A stretch of DNA of 48,124 bases, from positions 1-48,124 of the forward strand of contig NZ_NOIF01000015.1 in the NCBI RefSeq assembly GCF_002265265.1. The letters run 5' to 3'. The stretch is from Photobacterium sanguinicancri (GTDB lineage: Bacteria > Pseudomonadota > Gammaproteobacteria > Enterobacterales > Vibrionaceae). The translations under genes were made by a program, and so were the position numbers. The notes under the pieces were generated by a model. That model did no database searches and was not told where the DNA came from. It saw only the letters and a program-made list of their open reading frames with translations. This document shows, piece by piece, positions 36,565 through 45,531 of this stretch (positions are counted from its first letter, which is position 1; each line of letters starts with the position of its first letter).

Positions 36565-36875
36565 GGTTCGTACTCTCTTCTTACTTGTCGGTTATTTGTT
36601 GTTATGTTGCTATTCTGCGATGACTTGGTGGAAAATCCATCAGCCTGAGAAAAATAATTTTGGGATGAGCTAAAGGGCGTAGCTCACAAAACTCGTCTCA
36701 TAATAGTGATGAGAAGCGAAAAATAAGCGCGAAGATTACACAATAGCGTGATTTGTGTCTACATTTTCAGCCGTAGGTTAGGGGGGAATAGGGGGGAGCA
36801 GGAAAATAACAGAAGCGTGCGTATTTATGCCCTTTAGCACGCAATCTGTGTATGCCACTGTTATGTTTTCGCGAC
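36565..36875. other. 311-bp region between the small gene and mobB
   Basis: No gene seen. It contains the hairpins GAGCT/AGCTC (about 36666-36684) and TCTCAT/ATGAGA (about 36694-36712), a G-rich tract with two runs of six Gs (36776-36802), and GCGTGC/GCACGC (36815-36842), which may end mobB transcription. The promoter of the small gene should lie here. Confidence 0.45.
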
Positions 36876-37400
36876 TTAATCGGTTATTTGTTTTATCCAC
36901 TGCATGATAAAACGTGCGATTTGCTCGGTATTATTGAGATCGAGCAGAGGGAGAGAGGCGCGCGATGGGGTGATTTCAGCATCGGTTGCTATCGCAATAA
37001 TGTGTGGGTCGTTCGAATGTAAAAAAGGTTTGCCATAGCTTGGGCGATGAATTTCAATTTTCGGAATCGACTGATCACGAAACCCCTCAACAAGCACAAT
37101 GTCCAGCTTGGAATGATCAAGCTGTGCTAAGCAAGCGGCTAACTCGGGTTCACCACGATCTTCTTCTGGGTATTCGAAATACAGCATGTGGCGTTTTTTT
37201 GTGGCCAACAAGGTTTGCTGGCAGCCAGCGTGGCGTAGTCGGTAACTGTCTTTGCCGGGCTTATCGGGTTCAATGTCGTGATGGCTGTGCTTGAGCAAAC
37301 CAATGCGGATATTGTGAGCGCGTAATAGAGGGATCAGCTTTTCTAATAATGTTGTTTTACCAGAGCCGCTATAGCCCGCAAAACCAAGTGTCGGAGTCAT
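36876..37400 (-). CDS. mobB: Molybdopterin-guanine dinucleotide biosynthesis adaptor MobB
   Basis: Length 174 aa. The GTP-binding P-loop GYSGSGKTT is at 9-17, followed by LLKHSHHDIEPDKPGKDS, the family's conserved block, and VLVEGFRD near 101-109. MobB binds GTP and helps MobA attach GMP to molybdopterin for enzymes of the DMSO-reductase type. In E. coli mobA and mobB are adjacent; here mobA is not next to it. Such cofactor is required by TMAO reductase, which fits the torTS genes in the same window. Confidence 0.93.
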   Translation of the reverse strand: MTPTLGFAGYSGSGKTTLLEKLIPLLRAHNIRIGLLKHSHHDIEPDKPGKDSYRLRHAGCQQTLLATKKRHMLYFEYPEEDRGEPELAACLAQLDHSKLDIVLVEGFRDQSIPKIEIHRPSYGKPFLHSNDPHIIAIATDAEITPSRASLPLLDLNNTEQIARFIMQWIKQITD

Positions 37401-37714
37401 CGCAAATTATTCAGTTATCTAAAAACAGTCTGAGTGTAATCTAGCCTAAGCCCCCATTTCTATGACCCGATACAGTTTTTGTCTTAAGATCGAGTTTTGC
37501 TGAATAAATTGCCCTAGCAACTAAGATAAAGTCTACATTTAGAATTATAGATAACACGGATTCTCTTGTTGAATAGCACGTCGAATGGCTGCTGGTTAGC
37601 AAGGTGAAAAGGTGTAATACCAGATACCCTATTTAACCAAATGTTGTGGTACGCCGAGATAACGGATGTTTCGAGTACGGCAGTAAAACCTTCTCATATA
37701 ACAGGGAGTGTGCA

Positions 37715-38200
37715 ATGTGGGCCACATTAGATTTTGAAGCCTCGGGCTTGTCTGATCAATCCTATCCAATTGAAGTGGGTTATTCTCTGCCAGATGGCAC
37801 AGGAGAAAGCTTGTTGATCAACCCATTATCATCAAGTGATGCGTGGCAGTATTGGGATGATTATGCAGAAAATCATATCCATCACCTTTCTCGTCGCGAC
37901 ATTGAACGTAAAGGTGAGCAAGTCGTTGAGGTGTGCCAGCACCTTAACAAGGTTTTAGGGAAATTTGAGTTTGTATTTTGTGATAGCCAATGGGATTTAT
38001 TCTGGCTAGGCCGTTTATATCATGCGGCTCATATGCGTCCGTCTTTTATGCTGACAGAGGTAGGGCACTGGTTAATGCAAGAAAATGGCATCGCGCGATC
38101 AAGTTTTCAATTGGCACTTGAAGCACAAGGGCCAACCAAGCACAGAGCCATGGATGATGCCCATCAAATCCGTCTAGCTATTTCGCAGTTGGTTGATTAG
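37715..38200 (+). CDS. DEDDh 3'-5' exonuclease-like protein
   Basis: With ATG 37715 the protein has 161 aa. The RNase-H-like exonuclease motifs are visible: LDFEASG with D6 and E8, FCDSQWD with D90/D94, and KHRAMDDA with H143 and D148, the DEDDh pattern of DnaQ-like enzymes. The upstream GTG at 37646 would add 23 residues without domain support, and GGGAG stands properly before the ATG. The substrate (DNA or RNA) is unknown. The next gene, an EEP enzyme, follows after 108 bp on the same strand. Confidence 0.83.
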   Translation: MWATLDFEASGLSDQSYPIEVGYSLPDGTGESLLINPLSSSDAWQYWDDYAENHIHHLSRRDIERKGEQVVEVCQHLNKVLGKFEFVFCDSQWDLFWLGRLYHAAHMRPSFMLTEVGHWLMQENGIARSSFQLALEAQGPTKHRAMDDAHQIRLAISQLVD

Positions 38201-38308
38201 CTTTTTAGTTATCAGCACAATACTCGCGACTAGTATTTGCAATAGAAGTATAAAAATCAGAGGGATGGGCGCTATAATGCGTTCATCTTTATTGCTGGAA
38301 TATTCCCA

Positions 38309-39424
38309 TTGTCTTCTTTGCGTGTTGCTTTATTTAATGTTGCTATGTCTCAAGCCACTGCTGGGCAAATTTTAGCGCAGACGGCTAGCTCTGATACTGA
38401 ACGATTTAAAAAAATTGCAGCCATTATTCAACATGTTCGGCCAGATGTTCTGTTGTTGTGTGAATTTGATCACCCAGGACAGGGGGGGGATGATGGAGCA
38501 TTAGATAACTTTTGTTGCCATTATCTTGGTGTTGCACAGCCAGTAGAGTCAGGCAGTACAACAACGCCCATTGCCTATCCCTATCGTTATTTACCCCCGA
38601 CAAATACGGGTTTGCTGAGTGATGTTGATTTTAACCGTGATGGAAAGTGCACCTTGCCAGAAGACGGTTATGGTTTTGGTGAACACCATGGTCATTATGG
38701 TTTTGTTATTTTGTCACGCTATCCCCTCGATGAGAGCCAGATGCGTAGTTGGCAGCACTTCTTATGGCGAGATATGCCTGGCAACCAAATGCCAAGTGCT
38801 TATTACAGCGCTGAGGCGAAAGATGTATTTCGTTTATCCTCTAAAAATCATATCGCCCTGCCAATCATAGTCGAAGACCGTACTATTCACTTGCTGTGCT
38901 GCCATCCCACTCCGCCTGTTTTTGATGGTGAAGAAAAGCGTAACTTACGCCGTAATCATGACGAGCTTCGCTTGCTTGTTGATATTATCGATAATGCCGA
39001 TTATCTCTATGACGATAAAGGTGTTCAAGCGGGGTTAGCGTCAACCGAGTCGTTTATTGTGATGGGTGATTTAAATGCTGACTCTATCGACGGTGATGGC
39101 AGTAAAAGCGCGATTAAACAGTTGCTTCATCATCCTCGTATCAATCATACGGTCAGTAGTGGCAAGAAAACGCCTAAAAGTGTCGGAAGTCGGTTTGTAC
39201 GCCTTTGGCAGACACGTATTGGGCGAGCTTCAGAATGGACGCATTTATCAGGATTAAGGTTGGATTATGTCTTACCCTCTGCTGATTTGTCTGTGACGAA
39301 CAGTGGGGTATTTTGGCCAGATCGAAAAGATCCTATGCGCTCATTAGTGGTTGATGATAAAGGAAGAGAGCGACCGCAAGCTGGCTCAGATCATCGGTTA
39401 GTGTGGATTGATATTCGCCTATAA
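38309..39424 (+). CDS. Endonuclease/exonuclease/phosphatase (EEP) family protein
   Basis: Length 371 aa, starting at TTG 38309. The first strand RVALFNVAM, with N10, belongs to the fold, so a later ATG (38345) would destroy it; GGAA lies about 9 bases before the TTG. Other catalytic motifs are LLLCEFDHP (E52), LLCCHPTPP, VMGDLNADS and AGSDHRLVW. The insert VDFNRDGKCTLPEDG resembles a calcium loop. Family members cleave phosphodiesters in nucleic acids, lipids or other substrates. No signal peptide is seen. The substrate is unknown; similar marine proteins are usually labelled endonuclease/exonuclease/phosphatase. Confidence 0.85.
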   Translation: MSSLRVALFNVAMSQATAGQILAQTASSDTERFKKIAAIIQHVRPDVLLLCEFDHPGQGGDDGALDNFCCHYLGVAQPVESGSTTTPIAYPYRYLPPTNTGLLSDVDFNRDGKCTLPEDGYGFGEHHGHYGFVILSRYPLDESQMRSWQHFLWRDMPGNQMPSAYYSAEAKDVFRLSSKNHIALPIIVEDRTIHLLCCHPTPPVFDGEEKRNLRRNHDELRLLVDIIDNADYLYDDKGVQAGLASTESFIVMGDLNADSIDGDGSKSAIKQLLHHPRINHTVSSGKKTPKSVGSRFVRLWQTRIGRASEWTHLSGLRLDYVLPSADLSVTNSGVFWPDRKDPMRSLVVDDKGRERPQAGSDHRLVWIDIRL

Positions 39425-39509
39425 GGTGAAAATTGACACTACAGTGACGTAAACCAATAATCTTGCTGATAGCTTGAGCATAAAATCGCTATCAAGGTGA
39501 GGGATATAC

Positions 39510-40649
39510 ATGAAATTCGGTTTGAAATACATAGCATCAGTTATTGCGATTAGTGGCAGTTTATTTGCCTATGCCGCTCATGCTGAACTGGCGCCCACAA
39601 AGCTAGAAACGCCATCGCAAGTTATCGCTAGCCAAGTAGTTAGCTTTAAGCAAGACGCTCAGTTGATTCGAGACACTTACGAGCCACAACTTTACACTCT
39701 GCCAGCCTTCAAAATGGGGCATTATGGTTTGCGTATGTATCGCCAAACGCTCGACCCAAAATATCAATCAGCGATATGGGCAGATATGGCGAGAGTGGCA
39801 AGTAAGTTGAATACCGTGGCTTATGAAATGAACACGCCAGAGCAAATCGCAACTTATTCGCAAAAACGTCTTGATGAATATGTCGGCGATAAAGATGAGC
39901 GAAGTCAGCGCCGTTATGCTGCTACCAAGAAGATGCCCGAATATATTTATCTTGGTGTTGGCTTATTAGGGTCAATGGCGCGTGCTAATGAATATGGCTT
40001 ACAGCATAAAGAAGACCTCAAACTACGAGAAATCATTCGTCGATACGATTTCAAAAAATACGCGACAGATACCGAGATGATCCATGCGTGGGCGGCTCAG
40101 CTTGCCAACCAAGTATATTGGTTACGTCAATTAGGTGAACAGGATGTGGTTGATGATTTTATTGTTGCGTTTAAACAGGCCTACCCAGATAGCTTAGACA
40201 GCACACTGACCGATCAGCAGTACATGAATAAGATCTACGGCATGACACATATTATTTTTGCCGCCAGTGAATATTATCAGCATCCTATAAAAGAAAGTGA
40301 TTTCCAGTGGATCTACGATTATTACCGTAAAAATGTCGATACTATTTTAAAGCGATCTAAAGAAGATGTATTAGCCGAAGTCGGCATTAACTTCTTATTG
40401 GCAGGCCAAGACGATGATCCTGTGGTGCTTGCAATGCGTAAAGCGATTCAATCTTCTATTAATAAAGAAAAAGGAATGGTGCCATCGGTTGATGGTGACT
40501 TTGGATTAGTTCACGGCGAACACCGCAATGTATTAGCCATTATGTTACTGGACTGGCAGCAGCCCCATGTTGCACCAACGGTTAATAATCAACCTAAGAT
40601 ATTTAGCTCTGTGCCTTATGGGTTGGTAGCTAAGGGTAATTTGAACTGA
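39510..40649 (+). CDS. Exported DUF3541-type protein
   Basis: Length 379 aa. Signal peptide 1-25 ends YAAHA before ELAP. The mature part is rich in helices and tyrosine, with motifs such as MGHYGLRMYRQTLDP and DGDFGLVHGEHRN. It resembles the DUF3541 family of Vibrionaceae as I recall it; no function is known to me. AGGTGAGGGA precedes the ATG. It is the last gene of a plus-strand series before a shared terminator. Confidence 0.7.
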   Translation: MKFGLKYIASVIAISGSLFAYAAHAELAPTKLETPSQVIASQVVSFKQDAQLIRDTYEPQLYTLPAFKMGHYGLRMYRQTLDPKYQSAIWADMARVASKLNTVAYEMNTPEQIATYSQKRLDEYVGDKDERSQRRYAATKKMPEYIYLGVGLLGSMARANEYGLQHKEDLKLREIIRRYDFKKYATDTEMIHAWAAQLANQVYWLRQLGEQDVVDDFIVAFKQAYPDSLDSTLTDQQYMNKIYGMTHIIFAASEYYQHPIKESDFQWIYDYYRKNVDTILKRSKEDVLAEVGINFLLAGQDDDPVVLAMRKAIQSSINKEKGMVPSVDGDFGLVHGEHRNVLAIMLLDWQQPHVAPTVNNQPKIFSSVPYGLVAKGNLN

Positions 40650-40681
40650 CTTTCTACTTTTACGAGAATTGGGTTGTACTA

Positions 40682-40710
40682 AAAAGGAGCGCTATAACAG
40701 CGCTCCTTTT
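40682..40710. terminator. Bidirectional terminator, DUF3541 gene / AMMECR1-like gene
   Basis: AAAAGGAGCGCT (40682-40693), loop ATAAC, AGCGCTCCTTTT (40699-40710): a perfect 12-bp stem with A and T runs in the arms, serving both convergent genes. Confidence 0.88.
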
Positions 40711-40738
40711 CTAATATTAAAAATGTAAAATCATCAAA

Positions 40739-41332
40739 TCAGTAAAACTTCCCTTTAATACTAGTGACATCAAAGGTTTTTACTTTGATGTTGCTAGACC
40801 AGTAATTTGCATTCCAGCCAGCTTTTACTTTTAATTGCTTAATAAAATTTGTTGGTGATTTTAGCTTTTTCCATACTTGTGGTAGGAACAGAGCTTGCTG
40901 GTGGTTATCGGTTAAAATCACGCCCACTTTGTTCACTGATAAGAAATCAATGAGCGCTTGTTCTGAATCGATTTCTTGCACTTTAGGCGTGGTAAGGACT
41001 GATATTTCAATGGTTAATTGGCTGAGTTGCTCTTCTGTTAATGGCATGAAGCGGCGATCTTGGTACGCGCTAGCACGCGCTTTATTATGTACTTCAAGTA
41101 CCAAAGGTGAATGTGCAGCAGTTGAGCCTAAGCAGCCTTGTAATTGACCACTTACCTCAAGCGTGACAAAACACGCAGCAGGAGCCAGTAATTTACGTCC
41201 GTATAAACTGTATTCAGGTGATTTTGGTAACCCTGAAGAAAAGTGACCACGAATCGCTTCGCGAGCAATGTCTAACAGTTGGGTTAGTTCCCCTTTATTC
41301 AGTGTTTGATATGAGGTAGCTGACATATCCAA
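40739..41332 (-). CDS. amrA: AmmeMemoRadiSam system protein A (AMMECR1 domain)
   Basis: Length 197 aa. The AMMECR1 hallmark appears as LQGCLGS (64-70; LRGCIGS in many relatives), with RFMPLTEEQLSQLTIEISVL behind it. The start is TTG at 41332, within the last codons of the MEMO-like gene: the two overlap by 38 bp. AAGGAG lies seven bases before the TTG, a better spacing than for the ATG at 41326. The family is widespread from bacteria to humans; its biochemical function is not known to me. Coupling to the MEMO1-like gene and the divergent radical SAM gene defines the system. Confidence 0.93.
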   Translation of the reverse strand: MDMSATSYQTLNKGELTQLLDIAREAIRGHFSSGLPKSPEYSLYGRKLLAPAACFVTLEVSGQLQGCLGSTAAHSPLVLEVHNKARASAYQDRRFMPLTEEQLSQLTIEISVLTTPKVQEIDSEQALIDFLSVNKVGVILTDNHQQALFLPQVWKKLKSPTNFIKQLKVKAGWNANYWSSNIKVKTFDVTSIKGKFY

Positions 41333-42116
41333 CGACTTTCTCCTTATTTCCAGCGGTGTCGCCAGAGTTGTTTAGTGCTAATCTTGTAAGCTTATATCCT
41401 CGCTGTTTCGCCAATAATAACAACATGTTGATTCCCGTTGATCCGCAAGCCTGTTCGGGTGTTAACGTCGGCTCAAAGTGCTCAATAAGGTCGCAAGTGT
41501 TACGATCTATTTGCTGCGCTTTGTGGTATGGGTGGAAGTGACTTAAATCACTGCTAACAACTAATAAAGTGTCATTAGAACGCCACAAAGGGTCAATTAA
41601 TTTGGCTAATTTAGCGGGTGATACATTGCTCGTTAATATGGGTAATAGACTGAAATTACGCAGTACTGTTTGAAGAAAGGGTAGTTGTACTTCTAGGCTG
41701 TGCTCTAACGCATGGGTTTGCTCTGAGAGTTCAAAATCTTCTATCTCACTCAGGGTAGCAATAGTTTGTGTATTTAATGTGACATTACCAAGTGGCGTTG
41801 AAAATTTTGATGCTGTAGGTAAAGCACAACCTTGAAAAAAATACCGATGACTTGGCCCGATGAGAATAACGTGCTTGATGGTATCTGCATATTCACGAAG
41901 GTGTTGGTAGGCTGCAGCCGCAACTTGTCCTGAAAATAGATACCCAGCATGAGGAACAATAAGCGCGCGTAACTCCGTTTGAGCAACGTCTGCGATGTGC
42001 TTATTTTCAGCATTTAATGGCGGTAATAACCAATCATCCAGTTGTTCTTTCAACTGGGTTGGTGAACCATCATAAAACCGCCCTGCAACAGCGGGGTGGC
42101 GAATATTCATAAGCAT
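41295..42116 (-). CDS. amrB: AmmeMemoRadiSam system protein B (MEMO1 family)
   Basis: Length 273 aa. It resembles class III extradiol dioxygenases, as MEMO1 does. The presumed metal-site residues are H56 in VPHAGYLFSG, H90 in GPSHRY and C224 in ACGST, matching H49, H81 and C244 of human MEMO1. SSDLSHFHPY (188-197) and HALEHSLEVQLPFLQ are further family blocks. AAGGAAAC precedes the ATG; a second ATG two codons later is also possible. Translation runs into the AMMECR1-like gene through a 38-bp overlap, suggesting fixed stoichiometry. Confidence 0.93.
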   Translation of the reverse strand: MLMNIRHPAVAGRFYDGSPTQLKEQLDDWLLPPLNAENKHIADVAQTELRALIVPHAGYLFSGQVAAAAYQHLREYADTIKHVILIGPSHRYFFQGCALPTASKFSTPLGNVTLNTQTIATLSEIEDFELSEQTHALEHSLEVQLPFLQTVLRNFSLLPILTSNVSPAKLAKLIDPLWRSNDTLLVVSSDLSHFHPYHKAQQIDRNTCDLIEHFEPTLTPEQACGSTGINMLLLLAKQRGYKLTRLALNNSGDTAGNKEKVVGYVSYLISNTE

Positions 42117-42188
42117 GTTTCCTTCAAAGAGCTATATTAATTATAGGTATAAAAACTTCTTATAAGCCAACAAGATGTGTTTATTGTG

Positions 42189-43286
42189 ATGAGTAATACT
42201 ACTTCAACGTTACCGCCTCAATTTGTACGTACCCAGTATTGGCACCGATTGGATGATGGCCGTATTCAGTGCGACTTGTGCCCTCGATTTTGCAAGTTAC
42301 GAGAAGGAAAGCGAGGTGCATGTTTTGTTCGTGCTGCTCATCAAGGTGAGATCATCTTAACAAGCTACGGACGATCGAGTGGTTTTTGTATTGATCCTAT
42401 TGAAAAGAAACCTCTTAATCATTTCTACCCGGGGAGTTCTGTACTCTCTTTTGGTACAGCAGGTTGCAACTTAGGATGTAAATTTTGCCAGAATTGGAGC
42501 ATCAGTAAATCGCGCCAGATTGATACATTGGGATCGCAAGCGATGCCAGAACAGATTGCGCTGGCAGCAGAACAACATAATTGTGAGAGCATTGCCTTTA
42601 CTTATAATGATCCCGTAATTTTCCTTGAGTATGCCCGTGATACCGCTATTGCTTGTCGCGAGTTGGGGATCAATAGTGTGGCAGTGAGTGCTGGCTATGT
42701 GAACCCATTGCCGCGGCATGCGTTTTTTGAATACATGGATGCCGCTAATATTGATTTGAAAGCATTCACCGAACGTTTCTATCGCAAAGTATGTTTAGGG
42801 CAATTAGCGCCTGTACTTGATACGCTGTTATACCTTAAAAAAGAGACGAAGGTTTGGTTTGAAATTACCACCCTGTTGATACCCGATGAAAATGACAGCA
42901 TAGCGGAAATTGAAGCGATGTCTCGATGGGTTTTCGATAATATTGGAGCTAATACGCCTTTGCACTTTAGTGCTTTTCATCCTGACTTTAAAATGACTGA
43001 CAAACCTCGCACACCACCTGCAACCTTGTTAAGAGCCAGAGAGATAGCCGTTAAACAGGGGTTGAACTATGTCTATGTCGGTAATGTACACGATGTAGAA
43101 GGTGCCAGCACTTATTGCCCTCATTGTCACCAGCGGGTGATTGAAAGAGATTGGTATCAGTTAGGTGACTATCAGCTTTCAGCAGACGGAAAGTGTTTAT
43201 ATTGCGGTGGTGAAATTGATGGACGTTTTACGTCAAGCAAAAAGTGCTTTGGTCGTCAGAGAATACCGATTAGAATTGGCGGATAA
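42189..43286 (+). CDS. amrS: AmmeMemoRadiSam system radical SAM enzyme
   Basis: From ATG 42189 the protein has 365 aa. The radical SAM cluster motif is CNLGCKFC, within GTAGCNLGCKFCQNW. An N-terminal cysteine block, CDLCPRFCKLREGKRGACFVR split over two clusters of cysteines, and a C-terminal zinc-ribbon-like part (CPHC...CLYC) flank the barrel. AFTYNDPVIF, AGYVNPLP and HFSAFHPDFKM are typical of the family related to pyruvate-formate-lyase activases. It should cleave S-adenosylmethionine to make a radical on an unknown substrate. It is divergent from the amrA/amrB pair by 72 bp. GTG 42177 is an alternative start. The glutaredoxin gene follows after 23 bp. Confidence 0.94.
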   Translation: MSNTTSTLPPQFVRTQYWHRLDDGRIQCDLCPRFCKLREGKRGACFVRAAHQGEIILTSYGRSSGFCIDPIEKKPLNHFYPGSSVLSFGTAGCNLGCKFCQNWSISKSRQIDTLGSQAMPEQIALAAEQHNCESIAFTYNDPVIFLEYARDTAIACRELGINSVAVSAGYVNPLPRHAFFEYMDAANIDLKAFTERFYRKVCLGQLAPVLDTLLYLKKETKVWFEITTLLIPDENDSIAEIEAMSRWVFDNIGANTPLHFSAFHPDFKMTDKPRTPPATLLRAREIAVKQGLNYVYVGNVHDVEGASTYCPHCHQRVIERDWYQLGDYQLSADGKCLYCGGEIDGRFTSSKKCFGRQRIPIRIGG

Positions 43287-43309
43287 TACTGATCCTATCG
43301 GAGATATAT

Positions 43310-43771
43310 ATGTCAGCCGCCGCGTCGCGCTTATTTTCAGTGCGTAATGTTTTACTCATCTTGTGCTTTGCTTTATCTTACGTAGCTTATCAATATGTAA
43401 GTCAGCCTCAACAGAAGACTGTTACCACAGCAGAGCTAAATACTATGTCAGAATCAACACCATCAATGACTATCGAACAACTGTCAGGTTTTAATAACCT
43501 TGTAATTACTCAGCCACGTTGCCCATTTTGTGTAAAAGCGAAAGACCTTCTTGATGATCGTGGTACAGAGTACAAAACATTAGTACTAGGTACGGATCTT
43601 GAGAAGCCAGAAATGATTGAGTTCATTGAAAAAGCTGCGAATACAACAGTACGTACAGTGCCGCAAATTATCCTTGATGGTAAATACATCGGTGGTCACG
43701 ATGACCTTGTTGCTTTCTTGGCGCGCCAAGATGATGCGGCAGATGCCGACATGAGTGACTTTGAGCTATAA
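43310..43771 (+). CDS. Membrane-anchored glutaredoxin-like protein
   Basis: Length 153 aa. A single hydrophobic helix (about 13-31) precedes a linker and a glutaredoxin domain (about 55-142). The redox motif is C71-P-F-C74, with the cis-proline in TVP (116-118) and GGHDD (128-132) for glutathione contact. R7 and R12 lie before the helix, so the positive-inside rule would place the redox domain in the periplasm, which is unusual for glutaredoxins. CGGAGA precedes ATG 43310. A start at Met46 would give a soluble protein but has a weaker site. The gene is 23 bp behind the radical SAM gene, without terminator between them. Confidence 0.87.
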   Translation: MSAAASRLFSVRNVLLILCFALSYVAYQYVSQPQQKTVTTAELNTMSESTPSMTIEQLSGFNNLVITQPRCPFCVKAKDLLDDRGTEYKTLVLGTDLEKPEMIEFIEKAANTTVRTVPQIILDGKYIGGHDDLVAFLARQDDAADADMSDFEL

Positions 43772-43783
43772 GGCTTAATCAAT

Positions 43784-43807
43784 AAGGCTCCGTAAGGAGC
43801 CTTTTTT
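43784..43807 (+). terminator. Terminator after the glutaredoxin gene
   Basis: AAGGCTCC (43784-43791), loop GTAA, GGAGCCTT (43796-43803), then TTTT. It ends the radical SAM-glutaredoxin unit. Confidence 0.9.
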
Positions 43808-43851
43808 GTATTGGTATAAAAGTACATTGATAAGAAGACAAAGGAAAATAC

Positions 43852-44553
43852 ATGACAGTTAACACTCAGGGTCAGCCGATAAAAGTACAGCAGGTGTCTG
43901 TAGGAAAAATAAATGCAACCTATGGTTTTGAATCTGCGCTAGATAAACACCAAGCTGTCGAACGTCTTTTTCTGTCTGAAACTGGCTTACAGGGTGACGA
44001 ATGTGGTGATCCTAAACACCATGGTGGCGTAGAGCGAGCGCTTCACCAATACCCTGCGGAGCACTATGTATACTGGCAAACGCAATATCCAGATCGTGGC
44101 TGGCAAGCGCCAGGTATGGGCGAGAATATTAGCACCGTGGGAATGACTGAGCATACAGTCCATATTGGTGACCGTTATCAGTGGGGCGAAGCGATTATTG
44201 AAGTTAGCCAACCGCGTTCGCCATGTTATAAATTGAACATTCGCTGGAATGCGGAAGGTATGTCAGAGCAAATGCAGCAGCTGAGTTACTGTGGTTGGTT
44301 ATACCGTGTTATTCAAACGGGCTATGTTAGCCATGCTGACGATCTGGTTTTGCTATCACGTGATGAATCGGCGTTAACCGTAAAGCAAGTTGCTGATTAT
44401 TTTTTCAATGATCCCTTGAATGCAGATGGTTTAGCCAAAATTGTAGCGAGTGACAAACTGACTCAGAAATGGCGTGATACTGCCGAAAAACGTCTAGTGA
44501 CTGGCGAAGTCGAAGTCTGGGATTATCGGTTGTTTGGCGAGTTGCGTGTTTAA
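43852..44553 (+). CDS. yiiM: MOSC-domain protein of YiiM type
   Basis: Length 233 aa (E. coli YiiM 224). The MOSC core carries DPKHHGGVERALHQYP (53-68), GMGENIS (88-94) and the conserved C125 in QPRSPCYKL, which should hold the molybdenum cofactor. A C-terminal helical domain (about 165-225) is present as in YiiM. In E. coli the protein reduces N-hydroxylated bases such as 6-hydroxylaminopurine and so protects DNA synthesis. AAGGAAAA stands before the ATG. It is monocistronic, bounded by terminators on both sides. Confidence 0.9.
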   Translation: MTVNTQGQPIKVQQVSVGKINATYGFESALDKHQAVERLFLSETGLQGDECGDPKHHGGVERALHQYPAEHYVYWQTQYPDRGWQAPGMGENISTVGMTEHTVHIGDRYQWGEAIIEVSQPRSPCYKLNIRWNAEGMSEQMQQLSYCGWLYRVIQTGYVSHADDLVLLSRDESALTVKQVADYFFNDPLNADGLAKIVASDKLTQKWRDTAEKRLVTGEVEVWDYRLFGELRV

Positions 44554-44589
44554 CTAGAGCGCCGCAGGTAGGCATCTGATCAACATCAC

Positions 44590-44620
44590 AAAGGTAGCCT
44601 TCAGTGCTGCCTTTATTTTT
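44590..44620 (+). terminator. Terminator after yiiM
   Basis: AAAGGTAGC (44590-44598) pairs with GCTGCCTTT (44606-44614) with one G-T pair, followed by ATTTTT. Confidence 0.75.
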
Positions 44621-44696
44621 ATGAGTTGATCCACATTAGCACCGTAAAATGATGCCTGTGGTATACCTTACTTACAGTTTTAAAAATAGGTGCGAG

Positions 44697-45386
44697 ATGT
44701 TGGAACAAGGAAGTAGTATTGGATTGGAAATATGGGCCATTATCATTACTGTCGTGATAGTTATTGCCGCTATTATAATCGGGTGGCATGTGCGTAATCA
44801 CTTATCAAAATCGCGAAAAGTGCCAATACTCATCTGTTTGTGTCTCGCCACTGTATCTATGGTTGGCTATGCCTTTTTGGGGACTCCTAACTTTACTTAT
44901 AAAGCCAACACCTTAGTCCACCCAATTGATGAGTTTTCGGGGTTGTCGGCTGACGAAGTGAATCAACAGCGAATTAAAGCGATTCAAGCAAAAATCATTG
45001 AAGATAAACAAGACGGCGAACTATGGTATGCATTAGGCAATGCGTATATGTATACCAATGCTTTTGATGAAGCGGTCATTTCATTTGATTATGCCAGACG
45101 TTTGAGTATTGATCCTCAAGCCAATATCTATTCAGCATTGGCGACAGCCTTGTATTACAAAAATGGCCAGCGAATTACGGCAGATATTCAACAGCTATTA
45201 GATCGTGCATTAGTATTAGATACTAATAATTTTCCAGCATTAACTTTACTGGGTTCTGAATATTTTATGTCCGCGCGTTACCAAAAAGCGATAGATACTT
45301 GGGTACAAATTCTTGATAGTGAGCATCCAGATGCCGATCGCGTGGCTTTAATTACTGCCATTAATCGCGCTAAGAAAATGATGTAG
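44697..45386 (+). CDS. nrfG: NrfG-like TPR protein, cytochrome c haem-attachment factor
   Basis: From ATG 44697 the protein has 229 aa. Two membrane helices (about 8-30 and 42-63) precede a TPR domain (about 90-229). The domain resembles E. coli NrfG closely, for example ALATALYYKNGQ, DRALVLDTNNFPALTLLGSE and QKAIDTWVQIL. NrfG is part of the lyase that attaches haem to the unusual CxxCK site of NrfA. E. coli NrfG is about 198 aa with one helix, so the plan here is closer to CcmI. AGG is eight bases before this ATG, while the earlier ATG at 44649 lacks a site. nrfE and nrfF are not next to it; nrfA is 1 kb away, convergent. Confidence 0.82.
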   Translation: MLEQGSSIGLEIWAIIITVVIVIAAIIIGWHVRNHLSKSRKVPILICLCLATVSMVGYAFLGTPNFTYKANTLVHPIDEFSGLSADEVNQQRIKAIQAKIIEDKQDGELWYALGNAYMYTNAFDEAVISFDYARRLSIDPQANIYSALATALYYKNGQRITADIQQLLDRALVLDTNNFPALTLLGSEYFMSARYQKAIDTWVQILDSEHPDADRVALITAINRAKKMM

Positions 45387-45480
45387 TTTCTCTCTTATCT
45401 AAAGGCATGCTAGAGGCTCACGAGAAGTCGGCATCAAGCGTCTATTTTTATGTGTTTGTTCTAATTTTGATTATAAAAAT

Positions 45481-45508
45481 CGCCTGTGTCTACGACAGGC
45501 GTTTTTTT
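45481..45508. terminator. Terminator between nrfG-like and PEP-CTERM genes
   Basis: CGCCTGT (45481-45487), 7-base loop, ACAGGCG (45495-45501), then TTTTTTT. An A-run precedes it, so it may act in both directions. Confidence 0.88.
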
Positions 45509-45531
45509 CGATTGGGTAATGATGATTTATA

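Noticed and set aside
38193..38375. 60-codon frame overlapping the EEP gene start
   Set aside because: Hydrophobic and out of frame with the well-supported EEP protein; no ribosome binding site.
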